The position numbers and the translations under genes were made by a program. Of a stretch of 64,000 nucleotides of DNA, positions 41,605 to 52,535 are shown in pieces. Numbering within the stretch: the first letter of the stretch is position 1; every line of letters begins with the position of its first letter. Source of the stretch: Dipetalonema caudispina. Its lineage: Eukaryota > Nematoda > Chromadorea > Rhabditida > Onchocercidae. The stretch covers positions 1-64,000 of the forward strand of contig JABVXV010000196.1 in NCBI GenBank assembly GCA_013365325.1, read 5' to 3'. A model generated the notes under the pieces. The model did no database searches. It worked only from the letters and a program-made list of their open reading frames with translations, and had not been told where the DNA came from.

Positions 41605-43007
41605 ATGACTCGTCGTCCGGGAGTACTGACATTCATTTGGCGTAATTTTTTGGATTCGCTTGATCGGAAACGATTCCAAAAAACTTTCGTTGGTAGTGAT
41701 GAACAAGGCAACAAATACTACGAATTAAGAAAATCCAAAAGGATTGTTAATCGGTCAGTCGGCATAGGTTTTTTTTGAATATTGGGATTTTATTTTTAAG
41801 AATAAAAATTTTTTAAGGAAAAATTTTTGTTATCTATAAAATGCTAGTAACGTCATTATCTTTACACTCTGTTTGTTATAGGTAGGAGGAATTATAGGTT
41901 ACATTGTTTGAATGCTGGTAAGCTGTCATTAAATCTCATTAAGCAAGGTGGGCTATGGATTCATTCCCAACGAAGTATGAATAGTGGAATAACCTGTATA
42001 GTGAGTTTTAATATTTTTTGTGATGAGTTTGAGTAATAAGATGCACCTGATTGGAGTCACCATGAAATAACGAATGTATAGAAAGATGAATAAATTAACT
42101 ATTTGACAGGCCGGTTGGCAGGGCCGAATGAAAACTACAGCAAAAAGGAAACAACCATTAAATTCTCGTGGAAGTAATTCAGACTTTAATATTTTCATCA
42201 CATTTCCCATCACACAGAATCGGTTTTTGAAATTTTGTAGATTTTAATGATTTTTCAGTACCAAAATTATGTAGTATGATGATATTGCAACATTGATTAA
42301 GATTATAAATCTCATCGAGATATATCATTAATTTCTTCTATCCATATATTCGTACTCTCCGTTTTATAGCATAATGAACATTACAGGGGTTTCGTTCCAG
42401 CAAACACTTCACCTCAGCTACCACCGGAATGGTTAACATGGCTGCGAGGGATACGAAAATTACCACCGACGCAAGAAGAGATTTCGGCGAATCGGCAAGC
42501 TAGCGAAGAGGTTATAGTTGAAAGTTTCATACAATCGTTTGGAATTTAGATGCAATTTTTTATTCACAGTTCAATTCATAAATATTTTAATCTGCAGATG
42601 GAATAAAGTGAATAATTTTACGGTCGACTTGTAAATCTTCGGTTTATTGTAGCCATTATGCGATTATATAGTGAGCTGTGATACATTACAGAAATTATAC
42701 ATGTATTTCATTGTTATTATTGTTATACTTAGCTATTGCTTTTATGCCATGCAGCTATCATTTGTTTTTGAACTTGACTCTTGAACGAAATCACATATTG
42801 TATGACCATCAGCAGTTTGGTAAGTTTTTGCAGATGGCAGAAAAGGTGGAAAAATTAGAGCGGGACAGGAGGAACGAAATTCTGACTAATGAATCGGAAA
42901 AGATGCCTTACCTAGAATCGACAACGATATCTGATGATTTCGATTCACAACCGAGAGGTTTTCCACGTTATGCGGACTACGATAAAAAACAATCAGAAAT
43001 GTCATGA
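41605..43007 (+). CDS. NDUFAF2: NADH dehydrogenase complex I assembly factor 2 (mimitin/NDUFA12-like)
   Basis: Three exons, 41605-41753, 42387-42510 and 42834-43007, encode 148 aa (human about 169). The family is a mitochondrial matrix chaperone that occupies the NDUFA12 site during late complex I assembly. Evidence is the conserved N-terminal block (FVGSDEQGNKYYELRKSKRI), the second block (LPPEWLTWLRGIRKLPPT followed by QEEI), and a charged, divergent C-terminal tail ending in QSEMS. Phases 2 and 0 are preserved at both GT-AG introns. It is the first gene of a same-strand pair with ATPAF2, and its stop codon lies 0.73 kb before the ATPAF2 start. A PolyA signal candidate is at 43163-43168. 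Confidence 0.9.
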
Positions 43008-43162
43008 TCGTATTTTTTCCGAAAAGTTTTTTTTGTTAAAGTTTGTTTGAGCAAATTGTTCTAGAGTGAGAATTTGAATTATAATTTAAATTGTAAAAGA
43101 TTCGCACATCTAATTGTACTTCAGTTAATTTTTGAAATTGCGCTTCGAAATTTACGATTAGA

Positions 43163-43168
43163 AATAAA
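43163..43168 (+). terminator. Putative poly(A) signal of NDUFAF2
   Basis: AATAAA 156 nt after the NDUFAF2 stop and about 570 nt before the ATPAF2 splice acceptor, as expected for an upstream cistron. Confidence 0.5.
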
Positions 43169-43728
43169 GCATAAGTTCATCAGTTTTCCCAGCTGGTGTT
43201 GTTAAGCGATTGATGCGTTTCAGAAAATGATTAATGTGGGGAGTTTTTAGGATGAAAATTAAGAGAGTTCCAAGTACTTCTATAACGATTCTATTTTGCT
43301 TGTTATTATCGGTTACTGTCTTGTGTTTAAAATATATATTTTACTCGCTCCTAATGTATGAACTGGATTTTTGCTCCTTTGAATTACAATGAATAATCGG
43401 AAGACCATATCGTTTGTCAGCTTTTGTCATAACAGTAAATATTGCTTCATAGCTACCGTACACTTTTCCAGAACGCACTTTTTTTTTCGAAACTTTGTTT
43501 ATCCATGTGACGAATGTGGGTATAACTATCATTTACGGCGTGAAGCTGATAATGTTTGCAGTTATATCTAAGTAGAACAGTATATAAGTTCTTATTTACT
43601 GAATTAGCGAATTTGGTATCATATTTGTTGATCACGCGAACACATTTTGCTTACTAGCGTGTTTGACCGATCAAATGTATTTCTTAAGTAGTATAACATA
43701 TACTTACCGATGAAGTTTGAATAGAAGG

Positions 43729-43739
43729 CTTTTTTCTAG
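43729..43739 (+). promoter_or_regulatory. Probable SL trans-splice acceptor of ATPAF2
   Basis: CTTTTTTCTAG is immediately followed by the ATG at 43740, so no 5'UTR base would remain after splicing. This is typical for a spliced-leader acceptor of a downstream operon gene. Confidence 0.75.
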
Positions 43740-45539
43740 ATGAATGCAAAGTTGTGCCGTATACTATGCCGATCATTTTCTGGTATTCCTAATGCAAGGA
43801 ACCGATTGTATGAGGTAACCATGAAATCAAGTCATTGACTCGTAAAAACAAAAGATGGCTTGGATGGGAAAGGAAACAAATTTTTCAAGAATATTTGGGT
43901 TGAATTAGAGTGATTTTTCGTTAACGAAAATTCAAAACTTCGGTAATTACAGGAAGCACGAGCTGTGTTTAAGCCTGTGGAGGAAGTTTATAACATATTT
44001 CTTGATAAGCACTGTTTGGTTACACCGAAGAGGAATTCAGTAAAGGTTTGGTTTTCTTGAATGAAATATTGTTATTTTTTTCAAATATGAAATATTTTTA
44101 CTTTTTTTTTGCAGTGTTCAGACATAAATTGAAGCACGAAGTATTTTTTCTTTTGCATCGCGTATGCTATCCTCGTTTGACAAGAAATGATGAAGGGAGA
44201 AACCTTCTCGCAGTTTATTTGCTTGCTTTTTCCAGATACATTCCGAGGCACTTGCGCTTGCTGTAGCAGAAGAATGGAATATGCAAAATAATGAATTGAG
44301 GTTAAACTTAATGAGGCTTACAGGCTTGGTTTTTACAACCATCGATAATCCGATGTCACTGAAAAAGTATGCATTATTTTTCGTTCAATTTATGTTGTTT
44401 CATTTGTATTGTTACATTTCCATGGAAAATAATTTGTACTGCGTCTGAGGAATGAGAGTGCAGTAAGGAAATGAACTGTTTATCATTTTTACGTACAAAT
44501 GCTATAATTTTTTTGTGTAAATATCAATCTAATCTTTGATATAATTATTATTTAGTTATAAATACCTCTGAACCGACTGTTTGTCTAGGATCATTATTGT
44601 ATCGAAACACATAAAATTAATGCCAAATTTTGTCTAAGCATGTTCGGTTTATCTTTGTTGGAGGATTTAGTTCAGATCTGACCTCTTGTCGCAAGTGCTC
44701 CAGTATCTGGATAAAGACACAGTCCTATATCGCACGGTGGAAAACAAAGATTTATTAGAGCTAGAAGAGATAAATTGGAATCCGGTGGTCGAATGGGTAA
44801 ACTGGGAGTATGGTTTGTCAGTGAAACCGAGTTATTCACTGGTTGAAGGCTAGTTGGATTTCTAAAATTTTATCGACGAGGACTTTCATGTTAACTGTTA
44901 ACCTGAAAAATTAATTTGAAAATTCAGGATTTGGTAGAAACTTTTAGGATAAGATCATCCCGGTCTTATAGATGATTATTTTAATCTTTTTTCCAGAAGC
45001 TATGATCGACAATAATTCACGAATTCGTTTGACAAATCAACTATCAAATTACAGTGTTCTACAACTAATCGGTTTACAATATGCCACTGAATCGCTCAAA
45101 TCTGTGTTTCTTACTCTGGCAACCGTCTCATCTCGTTTGCATGTTGATGAAGCCGTTGAGCTAGCACTGCTAGAACAAAAGTACCAAAGTGATATCTGGG
45201 GGAAGGTTATTTTTAGTTTGAATACCAGTTCTGTTTTTGTCTAGAAAACCTTGTGGATGTTCTCTGGCGAATAATATATCAGAGCTTCGTTTGCTGTTTT
45301 TTAGTGTCACAGAAGTAGATTAAAAATTAGCATCTATCGCTGTAAATAAACAATACGTACTGATTATGAAGAGGAAAAAATAGTTACAGGTTGAATGGGC
45401 TCATGATATCGAACGAGATGAACTGATTTCACGGTTATCAGCCGGCGTACTATTAGTGCATTTGGGTGATTTTGAACCAGAAAACGAAATGAAATCTCAA
45501 GAAAATGAATTTGTGAAAAATGATGCAAAAGTCGTTTAA
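43740..45539 (+). CDS. ATPAF2: ATP synthase F1 assembly factor 2 (ATP12 family)
   Basis: Six exons: 43740-43814, 43953-44045, 44236-44366, 44676-44848, 44997-45205, 45390-45539, encoding 276 aa (human about 289). The protein is a mitochondrial chaperone that binds the F1 alpha subunit before the alpha/beta hexamer forms. Residues 1-20 (MNAKLCRILCRSFSG) look like a mitochondrial targeting peptide. Family blocks are visible: SEALALAVAEEWNMQ, FTTIDNPMSLK, YLDKDTVLYR, WNPVVEWVNWEYGLSV, LQYATESLKSVFLTLA and WGKVEWAHDIERDELISRL. Acidic residues end the chain. The donor of intron four (44849-44996) must be GC, not GT, to keep family spacing (see findings). It follows NDUFAF2 closely on the same strand. 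Poly(A) signal candidates are at 45752-45757 and 45986-45991. Confidence 0.93.
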
Positions 45540-45751
45540 TTTTTTCTATTTATAGCAATAGCTTTTAAGTTGTTGCACATACCTATATAACAATAATTTC
45601 TTCGTTTCATATGTATTGGTAGTTTGTTTCCAAGTACCATTGAGAATAGAGGTGGAAACGAACGCAGCCGTCTCATCTATAAATAGGAACAGGATTAACC
45701 GATGCTGTAATTACGGAGAATCGAAGTTTGATTTGAAAGGAAGTAGAGAGT

Positions 45752-45757
45752 AATAAA
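45752..45757 (+). terminator. Putative poly(A) signal of ATPAF2
   Basis: AATAAA 213 nt after the stop codon. A second AATAAA lies at 45986-45991, so two 3' ends are possible. Confidence 0.4.
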
Positions 45758-45759
45758 TA

Positions 45760-48430
45760 CATTCTTAGTGTGTGATAATCATTGCGTCTGAATGCTGTTA
45801 CTTCATCTCTCATGGAATTATTTGAAAACTCCTAGCATATCCCTTTCTTTTATGGTAAAACAAAAAGTAAAGGTAATATACTTAGACTTGAATCGACGAC
45901 TCGTTAGTGATCCATTTCGTTTCCTTACCTGCTTGTTGGTTTTCTTTATGTGCAGTTGTTAATGTTTGCATCTAAGATTTGATTCAATAAAATATATTTT
46001 ATTTAACAAGACTGTATTCACTATTTAATCTGTTTAAAGTCCATCATTTATTTTGCTGATATTTATTGAACATGTTTTGTTTGACTACACAATATTTATT
46101 ATTAAAAATTTAGTAACTTCGGAATATTACCCTCTTCTTTCATTAAGATCCAAATTCACTTTCTAATTTCAATAATTTGTTCATTTAGAATAAAATCTAT
46201 TGAACGCTAATATTAATTTATATTAACTAAGCTGCATGGCTTCCTATTCATTTTTGCAACTAACAAAAAACAGGTATTCAAATTATTCCTCCATTATGCC
46301 GACACCATCCGGATAGTTTATTAAATTCCGGCATGAAGTACTATTTATGCTATGTTTGGATTGTGGCTAGTGAACGTTAAAATGGATGCTTTGGACTTAC
46401 ACATGGTTTTTTCCTAATTTCTTTAGTTTTTATTGTAATTAAATTAAGTCAAGTTGCATTCGGACTTTTTCGTCAAGAATTTTTCAGAAGTTGGAAAGCA
46501 AAAAGGAAGAGGGCATATAGAGGATGAAAAACGATAAGGTGAGAGGCATTAATTTACGAGGGATTCGGGCAAATTCATTTTTTAGATTTCGGTTGTATTG
46601 TTTTCGATGACTGCAGAGTAATACATTTAAGTTATCTAAAATTTTTATTCATTCGGTTACGAAATCTATGCATGTCACGTGTATGCGACGCTAATTAGTG
46701 TTTAATTTAATAGAATTTAGTTCAATTAACTTGAAAGCTTGAAGTCCAATCACCTGTTACAGAGGGAAAGGTTGAGCTACCATTTGCTTCACTTAGGTTC
46801 AATTTATAATTTGTTTCACATTTATCACTCTAGATGTTCGTTCATATTTGTATCTTTCCACATGTATTTCTATGTATTATGTATATGTGTATGTTTCTAT
46901 GTTTATGTGCATCCTATTCCATTAAATTGACATTGCATGACATTAATTGATTTGATTATTTTCGACTTCATTTAATCCCAGTTATTGTTAACAATGACTA
47001 TTTCGACCTTAATTTTTTAGTCTTTGTAAAACTTTTTGTGACACTGCAACTTTTTTATAATATTTTAGTTTGTTTTTATACCTTAGATTTCATGAAATTC
47101 GGATAGGGAGGATCTGAACTTTTTAACAACATTTTGAGGTCGTTTGCGGACTTATAGATATTCCTTCAGAAGTGGTAGTTATTCTGAATTTCCAAAGGTC
47201 ATGAAGAAGGTCAAAATGAGGGAAAGCAAAGGTTGTTGTGATGACGTTTTTGATGGTGATAACCCAATAATCCTTTGCAGTAATGCATAGCATCTTTAAA
47301 TTGTCCTTTGTTTGGTTTTAGCCCATAATTTACATTTACTGAATTTGGCGTAGGTAAAGCATAACTCTTGCAAGCAGTAGACCATGTGGATATTGGCGTG
47401 GGTTTTTTCTTTTTTTTTGGTAGCAAATATCAGCATGCGAGGCTAAAGAAAATATTTTATATTTTTCTTCCTGATAATTCAGTTAGAATTTCCTGGACTC
47501 TCAGGTTAAGGGTAGCTTTTTTTACCTATTTCTGAACCGCATACCGTTATTTCATTAGAAACATTGTAAGGTAGTATAAGTTTTTTGCTGGTGAATAAAA
47601 GAGTAACAGACCATTCATATCTATATTGATATCATATTAAAATCGGTTTGTTTTGGTAGCATCCCATTTTTTTCTTGTTAGCAAGGAAAATAATAGTACC
47701 CCTACTATATTATCATTTGAATTGAGTACGTGGAGATGGCATTAAATACATTTTCGAATGTCATTCTGATGCATAAAAAAAATGCGTGCAAATTTAATTT
47801 TATTCCTCTTCATATCCAAGACGTTTAAAATTTAGAGATTAGGTTCAGTTGCAAAAAAAGAAAACATGCAAGAATGGCGTGAATTGAAATTGGATTTTTT
47901 TATGCGAAAGTTGAAAATTAGCTCTAACATGTTTACAAACTATACAAATAGTGAAAGGAAAAAGTATGGATGGAAAATGGAGGTAATCAATGTGACTTGA
48001 AATGACTAACAAGATCCATCAAAAATATGTGAAATTGACAAATTGAATTTCATTAGGTCTTTATCTCTAACCTGAGTTTTTTGTTTTCCTTTCAAAATTT
48101 TTGTAAATGTTCGGAAAAAGAGCGACATTGATTATCTGCATTTTGAATATAAAAAAGGATTGAATTATCACAGCATTTGATATAAAGCAATAATTGATGC
48201 CAACGATTTGGTGTTGGAGAGAAAAGCGTATCTTTCGGATATATAGTACTGAAAAGGGAACTATGTTCTGAATATGTTTGAAATAGATTATTACAATTTT
48301 GAATGTAGGAAAAAATTATTAGCATTTTGTTTTGGTTGGAAAGACTTGTTTACAGTATATTATTTAATTCCGAAAAGCTTTATGTATTTTCTTTTCGTTC
48401 GTTCCTATTTATATTATATCTGATATCGGT
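45760..48430. other. Intergenic region between ATPAF2 and the PAP2-type phosphatase
   Basis: About 2.7 kb, AT-rich, with no supported gene. It contains a minus-strand open patch at 47211-47415 with more varied amino-acid composition than the other ORFs (see findings). The promoter of the phosphatase probably lies in the last kilobase, unless it is transcribed with the upstream pair. Confidence 0.5.
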
Positions 48431-48439
48431 ATATTTCAG
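48431..48439 (+). promoter_or_regulatory. Probable SL trans-splice acceptor of the PAP2-type phosphatase
   Basis: ATATTTCAG, followed after ten bases by the ATG at 48450, with no coding exon recognised upstream. Confidence 0.6.
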
Positions 48440-48449
48440 AAAATCAGTG

Positions 48450-51157
48450 ATGTCATTACGTCGAGTAACGTTAAGCGGTCGATTTGCACAAAATAAAAGT
48501 AAAACGGAAGAATCGAGGACGATGGTTATTGCTAAAGGTCTTTTCGCTGTAGCTGTCGATGTTGGAATTGCATTAGCTGTATCGTTTTATGCATTAAATA
48601 TGTTTATTGGCAAGCTTGTCGTACCATATGAACGTGGTTTCTACTGCTATGAGGTGAACTTTTTTTTTGAATTTAAAATATGAAAATTTCCTCATATTGT
48701 CCAAATTTTGCTATGTTAGTTTGTAGTAAAGCGAACAAATAATAAGTAAGCGATGTACGGAAACAGCACGTAATATTATCTTTTGTTGTCAGTCGTTTTT
48801 ATACACGAACATTGACATTAATCAAAAGGTGAAGTTTTATTTGCGTAGACCAATTTTTGTTAATTTTTTTTTGACTGGATTTCCGTTGTTCTATTCACTG
48901 TGAATAATATCGTGGAATATCCACAACGTTTGCGTCCACTCTTCTGTACTCGTTAAAGTGAGTTTTTGAAAAACTGGAATGTATATCAAGAGGCATAGTA
49001 GAATGTAAATTGAGTCATATCATCATTTAAAATAATAATGTCGTTTATTCCTGATGTGCCATATCCCATTAATTTTCTTACATAATTTCTGTAAGTGTGA
49101 ATTTCTACAAATTGGTTGATAATTCTTTCAAATTTTTCATATAATTGGAAAGGGTAATGGTATTAGCAAAAACATCACAGGAATTAATAAATGTGGTAAA
49201 CTTGAACTATGTAGCAGTATTTCGTTTTTTGTTCTTCTTACAGGTGCCGTATATCAGTAATCCATTTCGTCCAAATACCATATCAACGAAACACCTCCTA
49301 GCTGTATCCATTGCTTCACCATTTTTCATCATCACATTAGTAGAAGCTGTGGTATTTATGATATCTGAAGGTCAAAATAAACTGCGCAAATATTTCCACT
49401 TTACTACATCAATCTATCTCATATATATTGCTTCATTTGTTATCGCAACCTTTATGATGGAGGTATTTTTCCTTCATGTTTTCATTTCTCGCTTCTATTT
49501 TCAAGTAATTTTCATTCTCACACTGGTCTAATCCGTTTCTGCAGCATATCGCAAACCTCAGATTTGAAAGTTTTAAAATTGAAGTACATCAAAACACTAA
49601 CTGTGAGATCTTTTTTACGAGTGTAATGATGAACTTCCTGTATTTCCAGGTATTAAAGTGTACGTTCGCTCGGTTAAGACCGCATTATTTAAGTGTTTGC
49701 CAACCGAACTGGGAGGAAATTAATTGTAGCGACCCAAATACATATATCAAAAGTAAGTGTTTATCTTCAAGTTAAGTTAGATTTGACTTGTCGTTGAGCT
49801 GAAATACTCTGAGGGGAGAAATGGGAGATAAGACTTTACACAGTGGAAGTAGAAGTAGACGAGGAAAAAATTTTAAAGGAACAACGGTGGATTTAAATTG
49901 ACTTTATGGTACTGTTGTGTTAGAAATATTATGATTATGAGGACGATAAAAACAGAAAAAATGATAATCATTGAAAAATCCAGTTTTGACGGATTTTCTA
50001 AAGAATTTTAAAAACAGTTGAAAGTTTTTTGGGAACAAATTCTCCACTTATACACTTTAACTTCCCACAGGTCAAAGTACGTAGGTACGTGAATATGAAC
50101 ATGATGCATGAAATTTCGCATGGTATCATGACCCCAATAAGAATTTTTAAAATACGAGAAACCTTGATGAACACTATTTTCATGTTGTTGCTGTTTATTT
50201 GCAGGTGTCAATTGCATGGAAACGAATATGCATCGAATTCATGTCGGACGTCAAAGTTTTCCAAGTGGCCATACATCAGCCGCTGTATTGCTCTTTACAT
50301 TCCTTTATTTTTATCTGAAAGGTACGCAACTAATAGTTATGAGAGAGGTTATTGAAATACAAAGTTTTATTTAAACAGTATACATATGCTGACCTAATCT
50401 TCTTCTCGCTCTCTCTATACATATATGCATAGCTGATGCGTATGTAAGTATGTATGGCGAGTATATTATATATATATATATATACGGAATCATTGTTACA
50501 GCATATATACCAATTATCTCTTGTGATAAAGAATATAATTATTAGTTTAGGAGAAGTTAATGAAAGTGTTTTGATTTTAAATACGAAGAGAATGAGCGAA
50601 GTCTTGTAATTATCTCTATAAAAATGATCGACGCGGGAATTTTAGTGGCCACTTATCTCATCAAGATGTTTCTTAATCCCTTCCTTCTGATATGGATATT
50701 CAGTTCTACAGGTTGTATGCTTGTTAGAATATAATGTGAAATTCATTATTTTCATATTTATCTTTCATATTCTTTGCTCTTCCTAGGTTTCATCCGTAGG
50801 ATCTTTTGAAAATACCACCATCTCCCTGTTTCTTAAAGAAAACTCTACATTAGAAGAAAGCGAGTATTGCTTTAAACTTCATTTCTTATAAAATTGAATT
50901 ATTCAATTTTTTGTTTAGGTATAGTTGATGCTACCCGCAATAAATTGTTACGAATAATTCGTGTCGCGGTGCTACTTATATGTGGTACGTGGACAGTAGT
51001 GGTGATGGTAACACGTATAACCGATAATTGGCATTATCCGACCGATGTTTTGGGCGGAATAATATTAGCTCTTTCATGCGCTTATATTTTTGTTCAGAAG
51101 ACACATTCTTCGTTGGTTTATCAGAATCGTTTACTCGAAAGTAAGCATAATACATAA
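48450..51157 (+). CDS. PAP2-family lipid phosphate phosphatase (phospholipid phosphatase, LPP)
   Basis: Five exons: 48450-48653, 49244-49462, 49650-49752, 50205-50321, 50919-51157, encoding 293 aa. It is an integral membrane enzyme that dephosphorylates phosphatidate, lysophosphatidate, sphingosine-1-phosphate or similar lipids. All three phosphatase motifs are present: KxxxxxxRP as KCTFARLRP (144-152), PSGH (195-198, in FPSGHTSA), and SRxxxxxHxxxD as TRITDNWHYPTD (246-257, Ser replaced by Thr). The catalytic histidines correspond to H198 and H253. About six hydrophobic segments are seen, for example 28-50, 88-110 and 120-140, with two more flanking motif three. Topology places the active site on the extracellular or luminal face in known LPPs. 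The ATG follows a splice acceptor by ten bases. A strong donor-like GTAAGC overlaps the last codons (51141), so an alternative C-terminus is possible. Confidence 0.93.
50462..50484. repeat. (TA)n microsatellite in the last PAP2 intron
   Basis: TA dinucleotide run inside the intron 50322-50918 of the lipid phosphatase gene. Confidence 0.9.
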
Positions 51158-51505
51158 AAATTTCTTTTTTTTCTATTGTGCTTTGTTGATATAAATTTAA
51201 GGGGAAGAAAACTGTCTGGTTTTTTTGTACTTCAAGAATTTTTAAAATTAAGACTCGTTTGTCTCTGTATTTCCAGAAATTTAAGTTAGGTTTGGGTTTC
51301 AATTGGAATTTAATTGAGCAGCCTTACTTTGCTACATTTTGCTGCTTTGCTACGTACAAGTGTTGAATCTCCTGTTTCATCAGTATTAAGTGTAATTCTT
51401 GAACGTTTCGAAATCACATACAGCCCATTTTCGTTAGTAATAATTGTACAATTTTTGTATTTGTACCAACAAATCGACTTTCAAAGAATCATTGCTGATG
51501 GATAG

Positions 51506-51511
51506 AATAAA
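51506..51511 (+). terminator. Putative poly(A) signal of the PAP2-type phosphatase
   Basis: AATAAA about 350 nt after the stop codon. The open frame around it (51314-51505) is read as 3'UTR because it has no ATG context, splice signals or family similarity. Confidence 0.4.
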
Positions 51512-52526
51512 GTTTGTAAGGATAATATAATCTATTCGAACATTAAAGGCTAATTTTCTTAGTTTTTTCTTCTTTTTTTATTGTAAATTCTAGATTTTCG
51601 TTGTATCTGATATTTTGCATTTGATATCATATTCTGACGCTGAGTATGAAGCACTTTTCAGGTTGTTCACTTTAATTGGAGCCGGTTGTTATGTATTAAT
51701 TATCTCTATTATTCTCATTGTTGTTTAAGAACGCCAAATGCTTTTATTTTGAATTTGTTTTATTCTTGAAATGGGTCGATAAAATTTCCTCTCGTAAAAA
51801 CTCGTAAATATATTCCTATCAATAGAAATGACATGTTTCTTATTGAAATATATATTGAAATATATCGCTTTCCTGAAACTTAAAATCATTAACACTCAAA
51901 TCGAAGTATATTATAACTTCGCCACTACTAAGCTGATCGACAGTTTTATATGGAAGTTCCTCAAGATCAAAATTAAATTCAGACCAACGGTGAAATTCTT
52001 TGTCTGAATTCTTGGATCCTCGAAAATATTTAGTATATAGTAGAGATCCTAAAATCAGCTGAACCAGCTGATATATTCCGTAGCGATAGCACAATTGTGT
52101 GTCGAAAGTGATCATCATTACCCTGTATAGTACATGATTTCAATTGGCTGCATAAGATATTTAGGTGAAATTACTAGTTTTCAAATCCAGATTTTAGATC
52201 GTTAAGGAAGTGTATACCTGCAAATTTAAAATATTTTTATTTATTGAAGTTGTAGATCCTGCTATTTTTTCTCGTGAACGTAATCATTCCACCGGGATTC
52301 TTGCGATAGTGCTGATTTTACCACAAGTTTTGTTCATTCATTTCAGATATCATAAGTTCTTTCCCAGATTCGAAGTTTAAATTCTGTCTTGTATTATAAA
52401 AACCTAATCTTCATTAAATGATTGTTTCCTTATATTGAACTAAATTCGAAAGTATTTTGGGAAATCATTTGTATCGTCTGTTTCTATTTGAACTATATTC
52501 TTTTCACGAAACGATTGACCTGCATT

Positions 52527-52535
52527 AATTTATAG
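52527..52535 (+). promoter_or_regulatory. Probable SL trans-splice acceptor of SIN1
   Basis: AATTTATAG ends directly at the ATG at 52536. The acceptor touches the start codon as in ATPAF2, consistent with spliced-leader addition. Confidence 0.65.

Noticed and set aside
41884..42000. Open stretch (SLNLIKQGGLWIHSQR) inside the first NDUFAF2 intron.
   Set aside because: Direct joining of exons 41753 and 42387 gives the expected family alignment. The stretch would insert non-conserved residues.
51314..51505. 63-residue ORF after the PAP2 gene.
   Set aside because: It falls between the PAP2 stop and a poly(A) signal candidate and has no homology, so it is read as 3'UTR.
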